Both the position numbers and the translations under genes were made by a program. From Sulfuricurvum sp. (GTDB lineage Bacteria; Campylobacterota; Campylobacteria; Campylobacterales; Sulfurimonadaceae), in the NCBI GenBank assembly GCA_030692765.1, contig JAUYUB010000006.1:1-64000 (forward strand): 64,000 nucleotides of DNA, given 5' to 3'. This document shows positions 28,996 to 37,333 of this stretch, in pieces. The notes under the pieces were generated by a model. The model saw only the letters and a program-made list of their open reading frames with translations, was not told the origin of the DNA and searched no databases. Positions within the stretch are counted from its first letter, which is position 1; each line of letters starts with the position of its first letter.

Positions 28996-29697
28996 ATGGG
29001 ACTTTTTTCAGAAATTGCCGAAGATTTTTCAAATGTATACAAAAATGATCCCGCTATCAGTTCTCCTGTAGAGTTTCTCTTTAACTATCCAGGGGTTTGG
29101 GCTCTTTTTTGGTACCGAATTGCCAATCGTCTTTATCGTAATAATTTTAAAGCAATCTCTCGTATGATGATGGGGATTAGTCAAATTTTAACAAACATAG
29201 ACATTCATCCGGGTGCAACGATCGGAAATCGGGTTTTTATTGACCATGGTATGGGTGTTGTCATCGGGCAAACGGCTATCATTGAAGATGATGTATTGAT
29301 CTATCAGGGTGTGACGCTGGGGGGGGTAAGTTTAATCGCAGGCAAACGTCATCCTACGATCAAACGCGGTGCCGTTATCGGTGCGGGAGCCAAGATTTTG
29401 GGAAACATCACGATTGGTGAAAACTCAAAAGTAGGTGCCAATTCCGTTGTAGTACGTAATGTTCCCGAAAACAGTACTGCTATCGGTATTCCTGCACATG
29501 TCATACAAAAAGGACGCGATAAAGATCCGTTCAGTCACAATAAACTGCCCGATATCAATAAAGAGATGTTTGAATACCTTCTCAAACGTGTCGCGGTTCT
29601 GGAACATATATTGGTTCAGGATAATACTGAGATTCTTGAGCAAGATCTACAGCTTGAAGATATTTATGAATCCTTTATCAGGGCTATGAAAAATTAA
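28996..29697 (+). CDS. cysE: Serine O-acetyltransferase
   Basis: A 233-residue enzyme for the first step of cysteine synthesis (serine plus acetyl-CoA to O-acetylserine). It has a short helical N domain and the left-handed beta-helix hexapeptide part (IHPGATIGNRVFIDHG, GVTLGG, GAKILGNITIG). The conserved active-site His is in FIDHGMGVVIG. The C-terminal tail is longer than in some homologues and is helical. It follows speA closely. Confidence 0.93.
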   Translation: MGLFSEIAEDFSNVYKNDPAISSPVEFLFNYPGVWALFWYRIANRLYRNNFKAISRMMMGISQILTNIDIHPGATIGNRVFIDHGMGVVIGQTAIIEDDVLIYQGVTLGGVSLIAGKRHPTIKRGAVIGAGAKILGNITIGENSKVGANSVVVRNVPENSTAIGIPAHVIQKGRDKDPFSHNKLPDINKEMFEYLLKRVAVLEHILVQDNTEILEQDLQLEDIYESFIRAMKN

Positions 29698-29711
29698 GCG
29701 TTAGGTACTCA

Positions 29712-31055
29712 ATGAAACATTCTATGTTGAAAGTTACGTTTAGAATAATCTTTTTTTCTTCGTTGCTTTTACAGGCGAGTGTCGTAACTACCAATCAACT
29801 CCATTCTAGCAACTTTCAAACTACCCTTGCCACCCTTGCCTCAGACACATCCGATAATAACAAATTTTGGTATTGGCTCAATCTAGCACGTCTTCAGCAG
29901 GCGAATGGGGATTTTACAACGTCAATTCAATCCTTTGAAAAAGCCTATGTGATTTTAGATGAATACGAGGACAGAGCGACGATCAGTCTGCGTAATATTG
30001 GCTCGTTTCTTGGCTCATCCCTCATGAGTAAGGGAAGTGAATCCTATTATGGAAAAGGATATGAACGAACCCTGATGCATACCCTTAACGCTCTTAATTA
30101 TCTGATGCTCAATAATTTCGAAGGTGCCGCAGTTGAAATGCGCAGGATGGAACAACGCCAAGAATTTTGGCTAAAAGAGAGTGAAGAAAAAATCAAAGAA
30201 GCCTCTGAAGAAAAAGAAAAAGCACGCCGCCAAGGTAATGATACCACGCATATTCCTGCTAACTATTCATTAGCCGCTATGCTGGAAGACCCAGATGTAA
30301 AAGCCCTCACTAATAATTATCAAGACCCGTTTTCATACACACTTGGCAGTATTATTATGGATATTTCAGGTCAATCCGCTGCATCTGGAAATTTCGGAGA
30401 AATTAGTTTAAAAAGAGCCCTAGCCCTCAATCCAGATGTTTCAAAAGCGTTTGCCACTCTTCCTAATTCTCCCTCCATCCAAAATAACAAAATGGACGTA
30501 ACCATTATTTTTCTCACGGGAGAAGCCCCTGCCCTGAAAATTGAAAAAATCCGTTTTCCTATTTTACATGGTGCTGTATACTCAAGTATTGATTTGCCAT
30601 CCTATACATCCCCATCAAATGACACAAGTAATGTAACAATACTAACCGATAAACTGAAATTGCAACCCCCGAGACTTCTAAAAAGTGATCTTATGGCCTA
30701 TAAAACACTTAAAGATGAACTACCGGGAGAGCTCGCAAAATCAGTCGTTCGTGCCACGACCAAGGCCATCGCCGCGAAGCAGGCTTCTGACCATTTTGGA
30801 AATTTAGGGGGACTTGTGGCATCATTAGTATTCGATGTTGGAAGCAGCTATGCGGATTCCGGATTCAGGAACTGGGAGATGATGCCTAACTCAGGCTACA
30901 TTGCCAAATTTGAGGCCATTAAAAAGTCAACCGTCAACATAAAACTCAATAACACGCAGGAGTCATTTGTGCTTCCATCGGATAAAAAAGGGACCATTGT
31001 TCTCATCACCTATTTAACTCCCGACAATATAAGGATTGATCATGTCTCTTACTAA
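29712..31055 (+). CDS. COG3014-type periplasmic protein with TPR-like N-terminal region
   Basis: A 447-residue secreted protein with a signal peptide (residues ~1-24). Residues ~50-170 are TPR-like helices (FWYWLNLARLQQANGDFTTSIQSFEKAY), followed by a coiled-coil stretch rich in Glu and Lys (about 160-185) and a conserved C-terminal domain. It resembles the COG3014 group of unknown function, which is often next to LpoB. Its 3' end overlaps the lpoB-like gene by 14 bp, supporting a shared role at the cell envelope. Confidence 0.7.
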   Translation: MKHSMLKVTFRIIFFSSLLLQASVVTTNQLHSSNFQTTLATLASDTSDNNKFWYWLNLARLQQANGDFTTSIQSFEKAYVILDEYEDRATISLRNIGSFLGSSLMSKGSESYYGKGYERTLMHTLNALNYLMLNNFEGAAVEMRRMEQRQEFWLKESEEKIKEASEEKEKARRQGNDTTHIPANYSLAAMLEDPDVKALTNNYQDPFSYTLGSIIMDISGQSAASGNFGEISLKRALALNPDVSKAFATLPNSPSIQNNKMDVTIIFLTGEAPALKIEKIRFPILHGAVYSSIDLPSYTSPSNDTSNVTILTDKLKLQPPRLLKSDLMAYKTLKDELPGELAKSVVRATTKAIAAKQASDHFGNLGGLVASLVFDVGSSYADSGFRNWEMMPNSGYIAKFEAIKKSTVNIKLNNTQESFVLPSDKKGTIVLITYLTPDNIRIDHVSY

Positions 31056-31635
31056 AAATACAATTATCACAGTAGGCATAAGCACACTGTTGCTTGCTTT
31101 CTTAACTGGATGCTCATCAAAAGATGTCAAATACGGCGATGTAAAAGCGGTAGAAACCGTTACTGCAGATTTTGGCTCAACTGATCTTCAATCAACTGCG
31201 GAAAGTTTAACCCAGTCACTTTTAGAATCACGCTACATTGCAAAAGCACAGCAACCACCAAAAGTACGTTTACGTGCCGTTAATAACCTAACCTACGAGC
31301 ATATCGATACCAAATCCATCACCGATAAAATCCGTATCAAGCTTTTAAAATCCGGGCAAGTGCGTTTCTTGGCAGATGTCGCCAATCTCAACCAAGTCAA
31401 AGATGAACGTGAACTCACCGCGTCAGCTACCGCCAACAAAGAAAACAAAGCAATGGCAGATTCAGATTACATCATAACAGGCAATGTACGATCCATTAAA
31501 AAAGCAAATGACGATGTTAAAGATGTTTATTATAATGTTTCACTGGAGTTGGTCAATCCGCAATCAGGTGAAATAATGTGGGCGGATGAAAAAGAGATTC
31601 GAAAAGTGACTTCAAAATCGTCAGTAGGATGGTAA
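31042..31635 (+). CDS. LpoB-like penicillin-binding-protein activator lipoprotein
   Basis: A 197-residue lipoprotein: the lipobox LAFLTGC puts the lipidated Cys at about residue 23. The mature fold matches LpoB-type activators (RLRAVNNLTYEHIDTKSITDKIRIKLLKSGQVRF, and the ending VNPQSGEIMWADEKEIRK). In E. coli the LpoB lipoprotein activates PBP1b from the outer membrane. The ATG at 31042 is chosen since AAGGA ends 6 nt upstream; the track-like TTG six bases earlier is not needed. It sits between a COG3014 gene and a glycine-zipper gene. Confidence 0.8.
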   Translation: MSLTKNTIITVGISTLLLAFLTGCSSKDVKYGDVKAVETVTADFGSTDLQSTAESLTQSLLESRYIAKAQQPPKVRLRAVNNLTYEHIDTKSITDKIRIKLLKSGQVRFLADVANLNQVKDERELTASATANKENKAMADSDYIITGNVRSIKKANDDVKDVYYNVSLELVNPQSGEIMWADEKEIRKVTSKSSVGW

Positions 31636-31640
31636 AGCTT

Positions 31641-32042
31641 ATGAAACGTTCACTCTTATTAACTTTAATGCTATGCGCAGCTGTTCCTCTTGCCTATGCC
31701 CAGTCACCTTCGAGTGTCATTATCGATGGTGTCGAATATATTCCTGTTCAAAATACCCAACAAGAGAACTACCCTATTCCTCCAAGTTCTCTGGGTGGTT
31801 CGCAAGACTGCTGGTATGAACAAGTGGCCATCACCAATTCAACTGCAGAAGAATTACCAAACGTTGGTAGTGCTATTGTTGGCGGTATTATCGGAGGAGT
31901 GATTGGTCATCAATTTGGAAGAGGTAGTGGAAAAACAGCGGCTACAATCGGAGGTGCAGCACTGGGGACTGCATTGGGATCAGCCCCGCAGACACAACCG
32001 CAAAGATATCAAACCGTACTAAAGTGCAATACGGCTCGCTAG
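31641..32042 (+). CDS. Glycine-zipper envelope protein (17-kDa surface-antigen-like)
   Basis: A 133-residue exported protein with a cleavable signal peptide (MKRSLLLTLMLCAAVPLAYAQ). A glycine-zipper stretch at about residues 75-115 (GSAIVGGIIGGVIGHQFGRG, then GGAALGTALG) is typical of the Rick_17kDa_Anti/OmpA-like membrane-inserting helices. Two Cys residues, one before the zipper and one near the C terminus, could pair. The start at 31641 gives a clean signal peptide; the ATG at 31629 inside the lpoB-like end does not. The trio with the two upstream genes looks like one envelope operon. Confidence 0.75.
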   Translation: MKRSLLLTLMLCAAVPLAYAQSPSSVIIDGVEYIPVQNTQQENYPIPPSSLGGSQDCWYEQVAITNSTAEELPNVGSAIVGGIIGGVIGHQFGRGSGKTAATIGGAALGTALGSAPQTQPQRYQTVLKCNTAR

Positions 32043-32048
32043 AAGAGC

Positions 32049-33089
32049 TTAGTGTTCCTTCGTGGGATCTATAATCTCGATCACATCCAATCCAAATCCA
32101 TTGAGTGCAGCAAATTCCGTATTTTTATTATCTGCAAGTAAACGCATGTGACGAACACCCAGTATTTTTAAAATCTGCGCACCTATCCCATACTCTTTCA
32201 TATTTCCTTGAGCGTGCTTTGGCTTATTGATAAAAAGCAATACCCCGCTATTTTGTTTAAGATAATTAATTGAGTCAATCAGCTGGATATAGCGACTTTG
32301 ATTCAACAATAGATCTATATCAGGTATGACATTATGAACACGTACATTGGATGTTTCCCCTGCTTTATAAAAAACGATTGCCGTGTGCTCATCACCTTGA
32401 TGGTCTTCAAATAGATATTTTTTCACATTGACACCAAAGAACTCTATTTCTTCTTCTGCTGTGGCTTTCACCAATATCTCATTGGCAAGACGATATTCAA
32501 CAATATCAGAGATGTAAACCGTTTTTAACTCATGTTTCAGTGCAAAAATGTCCAAATCATCACGACGCGCCATTGAACCGTCTTCTTTCATAATCTCACA
32601 GATTACGGCAGATTCAGCAAGACCTGCCAATCGGCATAGATCAACCGATCCCTCTGTGTGGCCGATACGAACCAGAGTACCACCCTCTTTTGCGATCAAC
32701 GGAAAAATATGCCCCGGCATTACTAGCTCAGCTGGCTGGCTGATCGGATTACCCAAAATCTTGATCGTCATGTCACGTTCTGCTGTCGAAATGCCTGTTG
32801 TTGCAGCCGTAGCATCTACGGAGACCGTGAAGGCTGTTTCATGCATAGACGAGTTAGATTTCACCATTGGCTCCAAATTGAGTCTCTTGGCAATAGTAGG
32901 GTTAATCGCTACGCATATCAAACCCTTGGCATGCGTAGCCATAAAGTTTACATGATCCGGAGTTGAAAAAACAGACGCATAAACAAGATCGCCTTCGTTC
33001 TCGCGGTCTTCATCATCAACCATAATGACCATGCGCCCTTTTTTAAATTCTTCAATAGCATCTAAAACACGTTTCATTGCAGACATCAT
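32049..33089 (-). CDS. ribB: RibBA-type protein: 3,4-dihydroxy-2-butanone-4-phosphate synthase with degenerate GTP cyclohydrolase II domain
   Basis: A 346-residue bifunctional-looking riboflavin enzyme. Residues ~1-200 are an intact DHBP synthase (VDDEDRENEGDLVYA, then IGHTEGSVDLCRLAG). Residues ~205-346 align with GTP cyclohydrolase II but lack the zinc-binding cysteine cluster and the catalytic motif, so that half is probably inactive in this reaction. Degenerate RibA halves are known in Campylobacterota, where a separate ribA supplies the activity. No FMN riboswitch is visible upstream. It converges on the glycine-zipper gene. Confidence 0.9.
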   Translation of the reverse strand: MMSAMKRVLDAIEEFKKGRMVIMVDDEDRENEGDLVYASVFSTPDHVNFMATHAKGLICVAINPTIAKRLNLEPMVKSNSSMHETAFTVSVDATAATTGISTAERDMTIKILGNPISQPAELVMPGHIFPLIAKEGGTLVRIGHTEGSVDLCRLAGLAESAVICEIMKEDGSMARRDDLDIFALKHELKTVYISDIVEYRLANEILVKATAEEEIEFFGVNVKKYLFEDHQGDEHTAIVFYKAGETSNVRVHNVIPDIDLLLNQSRYIQLIDSINYLKQNSGVLLFINKPKHAQGNMKEYGIGAQILKILGVRHMRLLADNKNTEFAALNGFGLDVIEIIDPTKEH

Positions 33090-33196
33090 AATCTCTTTAA
33101 TCTAGTATATATTTAACGATAATTATAGTCTAATAGGGTTAAAAAGCTCTCACATTCCAATTTAATCACTTTTTTTCAATAATATGCCTAAAACTC

Positions 33197-33225
33197 TTGA
33201 CAATTTTTGCAAAAGAATCTATAAT
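33197..33225 (+). promoter_or_regulatory. Consensus sigma-70 promoter for the tRNA cluster
   Basis: TTGACA at 33197-33202 and TATAAT at 33220-33225 are separated by exactly 17 bp, a perfect match to the consensus. It lies 25 bp before the tRNA-Gln gene and should drive the three-tRNA transcript strongly. Confidence 0.9.
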
Positions 33226-33250
33226 TTCGGCCTCTTAAAAGAGAACCCAT

Positions 33251-33325
33251 TGGGGTATAGGCAAATGGTATGCCAACAGTTTTTGGTACTGTAGATTGGA
33301 GGTTCGAGTCCTCCTACCCCATCCA
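33251..33325 (+). tRNA. tRNA-Gln (TTG anticodon)
   Basis: A 75-nt cloverleaf. The acceptor stem TGGGGTA pairs with TACCCCA, the anticodon arm is ACAGT-TTTTGGT-ACTGT with anticodon TTG, and the T arm is GGAGG-TTCGAGT-CCTCC. CCA is encoded at 33323-33325. It is the first gene after the consensus promoter. Confidence 0.95.
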
Positions 33326-33327
33326 CA

Positions 33328-33414
<87 letters not shown>

Positions 33415-33455
33415 TCTAGACTTACAACTTCTACCCTATAAACATAAAACTTAAC

Positions 33456-33542
<87 letters not shown>

Positions 33543-33797
33543 CCCTCCCTACTCTCATTAATTAATCATACCAACATCAGAACAAGCACTCATCAACTCA
33601 CGACTACCAAAATGATCCATATGCAATTGTTAAGCTGATTGTAGGATGTCTCATACACTGTTTTTACTGCTCAAAAAACTTGTAAAATTGATAGACCAGC
33701 GGTTAGAAAGCTATAATAAAAGATGATAATTTAACCTCTATTTTCCATTATATCAATTTCCGTTGTTACAAAATAATGAAAGCATAGTGTTTCCATT
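33543..33797. other. Non-coding stretch between tRNA cluster and Pho-type promoter
   Basis: No open frame of note, no strong hairpin and no RNA family recognised. The stretch is AT-rich and marks the boundary between the tRNA cluster and the phosphate island. A TATAAT-like hexamer (TATAAT at 33713-33718, in GCTATAATAAAAG) is present without a -35. Confidence 0.4.
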
Positions 33798-33842
33798 TTG
33801 TAGTCAAACTGTAATATACATGTAATATTCATTAACTATGAT
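33798..33842 (+). promoter_or_regulatory. Putative Pho box array and promoter for the first TonB-dependent receptor
   Basis: Heptamers TTGTAGT (33798), CTGTAAT (33809), ATGTAAT (33820) and a weak ATTAACT (33831) recur every 11 bp with 4-bp AT-rich spacers. The 18-bp CTGTAAT-N4-ATGTAAT unit ends exactly 10 bp before TATGAT (33837-33842), a good -10. This is the PhoB-activated promoter layout, where the Pho box replaces the -35 element. The binding protein itself is inferred. Confidence 0.7.
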
Positions 33843-33892
33843 TCACCAGCAAAGTGCCTGAAGCATTAGCGAAATATAATCAAGGGTTAAAA

Positions 33893-36070
33893 ATGAAAAC
33901 GATAAGTGTAATCGCTGCTTCTGTAATTATTACAGCACAGCTAGTGGCCGCAGATACTACATCTGAATCAACAGAACTTGGTTCTATGTCTATTATCAGT
34001 CATGATGACTCATTAGCAAACAGTATAATCACTGCAAAATCTCTTCAGCAAATATCACCGATGACGGATGTTTTGAATACAATTAACCACCTCCCTGGTG
34101 TTAACGTTCAACAAGCTGATGCATTTGGTATGGATGACTGGCAGACTCAAGTCACAATGCGTGGTTTTGCTACTGACCAAATTGGATTTACAATCGATGG
34201 TGTTCCAAATGGTCAAACAAATTACGGCGGCGGCGCAAAACCAGACCGTTTTACAGAGATTGAAAATCTTGAGTCTGTAAGTGTTTCTCAAGGTTCAGCG
34301 GATATCTCTTCAACTTCCAACCAGTCTCTTGGCGGAACAATTATGTATAGCTCTGGTATGCCGGCTGACGAAGAGGGAATGAAGTTTGCACGTACTCAGG
34401 GTAGTAACAATATGGAACGTACTTTTGTAAGATACGATACAGGTAAATTCAACGAGGGACATACTTCTGCTTATGCAAGTTATTCTGACACTTTCTCGAA
34501 CCGATGGATTGGCACAGGTTCAAACGGTAAGTTCGAAAGAACACACGTTGAGGGTAAAATCAAACATGTATGGGATGAAAATATAATTTCTTTCAGTGCA
34601 TCATACAATGATCGTTACGAAAACGATTATGATACTGTTACACTAGAACGCTTCCATACCAATCCAACAACAGATGGATTAACATGGTTCTGGACAGGTG
34701 ATCCAGCGAAAGATACAAATTTTGCTGAAACATGGGCTGGACTTCGTCAAGATACTATGCTTCACACAAATCTTGATCTTACGCTTCCTGCAGATGTTCG
34801 TTTAATCGCTGTTCCATATTATCATCACCAAACGGGTGAGGGTCACTGGATGCCACCATATATTGTTTTGAAAAAAGATGACTCTTTGACAGGTGCATTT
34901 GATTCAAAACAATATGTAGATCCAGCAACAGGTGAGTATACCGCTTCACACAGATCAAGTATCTATAATAATGATCGTTTTGGTACTACATTACGTCTAG
35001 AAAAAGAGATTGAAAACCATTCTCTTGCAGTTGGTATGTGGCATGAGTTTCAAGATCGTGACAACTCTCGTGAATGGTATGAGATACTTAATGAAGCAAC
35101 AAGTTGGGATTGGAACACTAAACCATACTGGCTACAATTTGACAATACATATAAAACTACAACGAATATGGGTTACATAGAAGATAAAATGAGTTTTCTC
35201 GGAGATTCATTGAGTGTAAATGTTGGTCTTAAAATGCATCTTGTCGATACAACATTAATAAATAACTTTGACAACTCTCAATTTTCACAAACGAGTAAGT
35301 CTGGGCTATTACCTCAAATTGGTGCTGTGTACAAAATCAACAATGCTAACCAAGTTTTTGCAAGTTTTTCACAAAACTTTAGTGCAAAACCTGACTATCT
35401 TCTTGGTGAATCTGTAAAAGACCCTAGTTTAAAAGCTGAAACAGCAGATAACTTCGATATTGGATACCGTTTCAATGGAAATAAACTAGCTGCAACTGCA
35501 ACAGTTTATATGAATAAATTTAAGGACCGTATCGGTTCAAGAGAACTTTCTGCAGATGAAGCAGCAGATATCTATTTCACAGAAGCTACTTCGGCTTATT
35601 TCAATATCGGCGGTATTAACTCTTATGGTCTAGAGCTTGGAGCAACATACCAGTTAACTGATAGAATTAGCGTATACGGTTCATATACTTACAATCAATC
35701 TGAGTATTCTGAAAGTAATCCTACTGAGGGAATCGTCGATGGTAACAAAGTTATTGCACAACCTGAAAATATGGGCGCAATTGATATTACCTACAAACAT
35801 AATGGTTATTTACTTGGTCTAAACGGTAAATATACTGGTCAGCGTTACAGTAAACTTGACAATAGTGAGCAAGCACCTGACTATACACTATGGAATCTTG
35901 TTGCAGGTTATAGTAAAGGCGTAAAAAGCGACTTCATTAAATCTGTAAATGCACAAGTTAACGTATTCAATCTGTTTGATGAAAGATTCCTTGCGGGTGT
36001 TTTCAATCCAGGTCTTTACTCCCTTGGCGCATCACGTAATGTAACATTCACATTTGGTGCTAGTTTTTAA
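33893..36070 (+). CDS. TonB-dependent outer-membrane receptor
   Basis: A 725-residue receptor: signal peptide at 1-20, a plug domain (about 35-160) with the sequence LNTINHLPGVNVQQADAFG, a VTMRGF motif and an IDGVPNG motif, then a 22-strand-type barrel ending in Phe (FTFGASF). It imports a substrate through the outer membrane using TonB energy. The ATG at 33893 has AAGGG 7 nt upstream and yields a clean signal peptide; the in-frame start at 33854 does not. A Pho-box-like promoter precedes it and phosphatase genes follow, so a phosphorylated or phosphate-related ligand is the best guess. A hairpin follows the stop. Confidence 0.85.
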   Translation: MKTISVIAASVIITAQLVAADTTSESTELGSMSIISHDDSLANSIITAKSLQQISPMTDVLNTINHLPGVNVQQADAFGMDDWQTQVTMRGFATDQIGFTIDGVPNGQTNYGGGAKPDRFTEIENLESVSVSQGSADISSTSNQSLGGTIMYSSGMPADEEGMKFARTQGSNNMERTFVRYDTGKFNEGHTSAYASYSDTFSNRWIGTGSNGKFERTHVEGKIKHVWDENIISFSASYNDRYENDYDTVTLERFHTNPTTDGLTWFWTGDPAKDTNFAETWAGLRQDTMLHTNLDLTLPADVRLIAVPYYHHQTGEGHWMPPYIVLKKDDSLTGAFDSKQYVDPATGEYTASHRSSIYNNDRFGTTLRLEKEIENHSLAVGMWHEFQDRDNSREWYEILNEATSWDWNTKPYWLQFDNTYKTTTNMGYIEDKMSFLGDSLSVNVGLKMHLVDTTLINNFDNSQFSQTSKSGLLPQIGAVYKINNANQVFASFSQNFSAKPDYLLGESVKDPSLKAETADNFDIGYRFNGNKLAATATVYMNKFKDRIGSRELSADEAADIYFTEATSAYFNIGGINSYGLELGATYQLTDRISVYGSYTYNQSEYSESNPTEGIVDGNKVIAQPENMGAIDITYKHNGYLLGLNGKYTGQRYSKLDNSEQAPDYTLWNLVAGYSKGVKSDFIKSVNAQVNVFNLFDERFLAGVFNPGLYSLGASRNVTFTFGASF

Positions 36071-36086
36071 GTAAATGCTATTTATA

Positions 36087-36101
36087 GAGGGCTCTGCCCT
36101 C
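36087..36101 (+). terminator. Stable hairpin after the receptor gene
   Basis: GAGGGC-TCT-GCCCTC is a perfect 6-bp GC-rich stem with a 3-nt loop, 16 nt after the stop codon. No T-run follows, so it may stabilise or attenuate the mRNA rather than terminate it. Confidence 0.4.
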
Positions 36102-36215
36102 GCATATCATAAAGTTGAGAGATATTTTGACTTTACTAGTATAGATTTCATTTTATCAATATTAGTAAATTCATGAAAATTATTTACATGAGTTTTAGCA
36201 AAAAAAGGAGAACTA

Positions 36216-37313
36216 ATGGTTCGATCTATCTTCATTGTTTCTATTCTATATACAGCGATTTTTGCAAGTGACAAACCGCTTCAAGTGATTGCTTTTGGTT
36301 CGTGCGCAAATCAGAATGAAGCACAACCAGCTTGGAAGGCGATTTCAAAACATAAGCCTGATTTAGTGATAATGCTTGGAGACAACGTTTACGCAGACTC
36401 TGATACTGAATGGATAGAACAAGCAAATGCAGGTAAACATACCCCAGCTTTGGAAGCAAAGGTCAAAAAACATATACAAGCACAGTATGACAAACTTGCT
36501 GCAAAAGAAGAATTTGCAAAACTTCGTCTATCAACTCCATTTGTCGCAACATGGGATGACCATGATTTTGGGAAAGATGACATAGGAAAAACATTTCCGT
36601 TCAAGGACATCTCCAAGGATATTTTTCTTGATTTTTGGAACGAGCCAAAGAATTCATTAAGACGAAACCAAGAAGATGGCATATACGCAAGTTACTACTA
36701 TGGTGAAGAAGGAAAGCGAGTACAGGTTATCATGTTAGACTCACGTTATATGAGAGATTCTCAATATAAAGTAAATGCTGAAGATCAAAAATTGAGAGAT
36801 AAATCTAATACTGGACCGTATCTTGCAGATGCTAATCTCAATGCGCGTATGCTTGGTGATACACAATGGAAGTGGCTAGAAGAAGAACTTTCAAAACCTG
36901 CAGATCTTCGTATTATAGGCTGTTCAATACAATTCCTCTCTGATTTTACAGGTTGGGAGAGTTGGTCGAATTTTCCAAAAGAGAGAGAACGTCTTATTAA
37001 ACTTATCGGACAAAAAAAAGCTGAGCATGTAATTTTTATAAGTGGGGATACACATTGGTCTGAATTTAGCAAGGTTGATGAAAATTTACCATATCCTTTA
37101 TGGGACTTGACATCAAGCGGAATTAATATGGAGTGGCGCGAGATTTCACCTAATCGTTATCGTGTCAAAAAGCCGTATTATGGTTCTAATTTTGGACTTA
37201 TACTTATAGATTGGGAGAATGAGCCGGCTGTTAAGCTGCAAATTAGGGATGATAAAAACAATCTGGTTATGGAGGAAAAAATTAAGCTGAATAGTTTAAG
37301 CTTTCAGCACTAA
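36216..37313 (+). CDS. PhoD-like alkaline phosphatase/phosphodiesterase
   Basis: A 365-residue exported metallophosphatase of the PhoD superfamily. Signal peptide at 1-17. Metal-site motifs: FGSCANQ, LGDNVYAD, WDDHDFGKDD and the later ISGDTHWSE, which together give the binuclear metal centre. PhoD enzymes cut phosphate monoesters and diesters outside the cytoplasm. This version is shorter than Bacillus PhoD and has no long N domain. It lies between two TonB-dependent receptors in the same direction. AAAGGAG precedes the ATG; no Pho-box array was found directly upstream. Confidence 0.85.
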   Translation: MVRSIFIVSILYTAIFASDKPLQVIAFGSCANQNEAQPAWKAISKHKPDLVIMLGDNVYADSDTEWIEQANAGKHTPALEAKVKKHIQAQYDKLAAKEEFAKLRLSTPFVATWDDHDFGKDDIGKTFPFKDISKDIFLDFWNEPKNSLRRNQEDGIYASYYYGEEGKRVQVIMLDSRYMRDSQYKVNAEDQKLRDKSNTGPYLADANLNARMLGDTQWKWLEEELSKPADLRIIGCSIQFLSDFTGWESWSNFPKERERLIKLIGQKKAEHVIFISGDTHWSEFSKVDENLPYPLWDLTSSGINMEWREISPNRYRVKKPYYGSNFGLILIDWENEPAVKLQIRDDKNNLVMEEKIKLNSLSFQH

Positions 37314-37333
37314 TTCTTTAATTGGATAACTAA

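Noticed and set aside
33090-33196. FMN riboswitch for ribBA
   Set aside because: The upstream spacer is short and AT-rich, and none of the conserved RFN-element blocks can be seen.
33875-33880. TATAAT as the -10 of the first TonB receptor gene
   Set aside because: It lies only 12 bp before the ATG, overlapping the ribosome-binding site region; TATGAT at 33837 fits the Pho-box spacing instead.
36087-36101. Rho-independent terminator after the first TonB receptor gene
   Set aside because: The stem is strong but no T-run follows, so I kept it only as a low-confidence hairpin.
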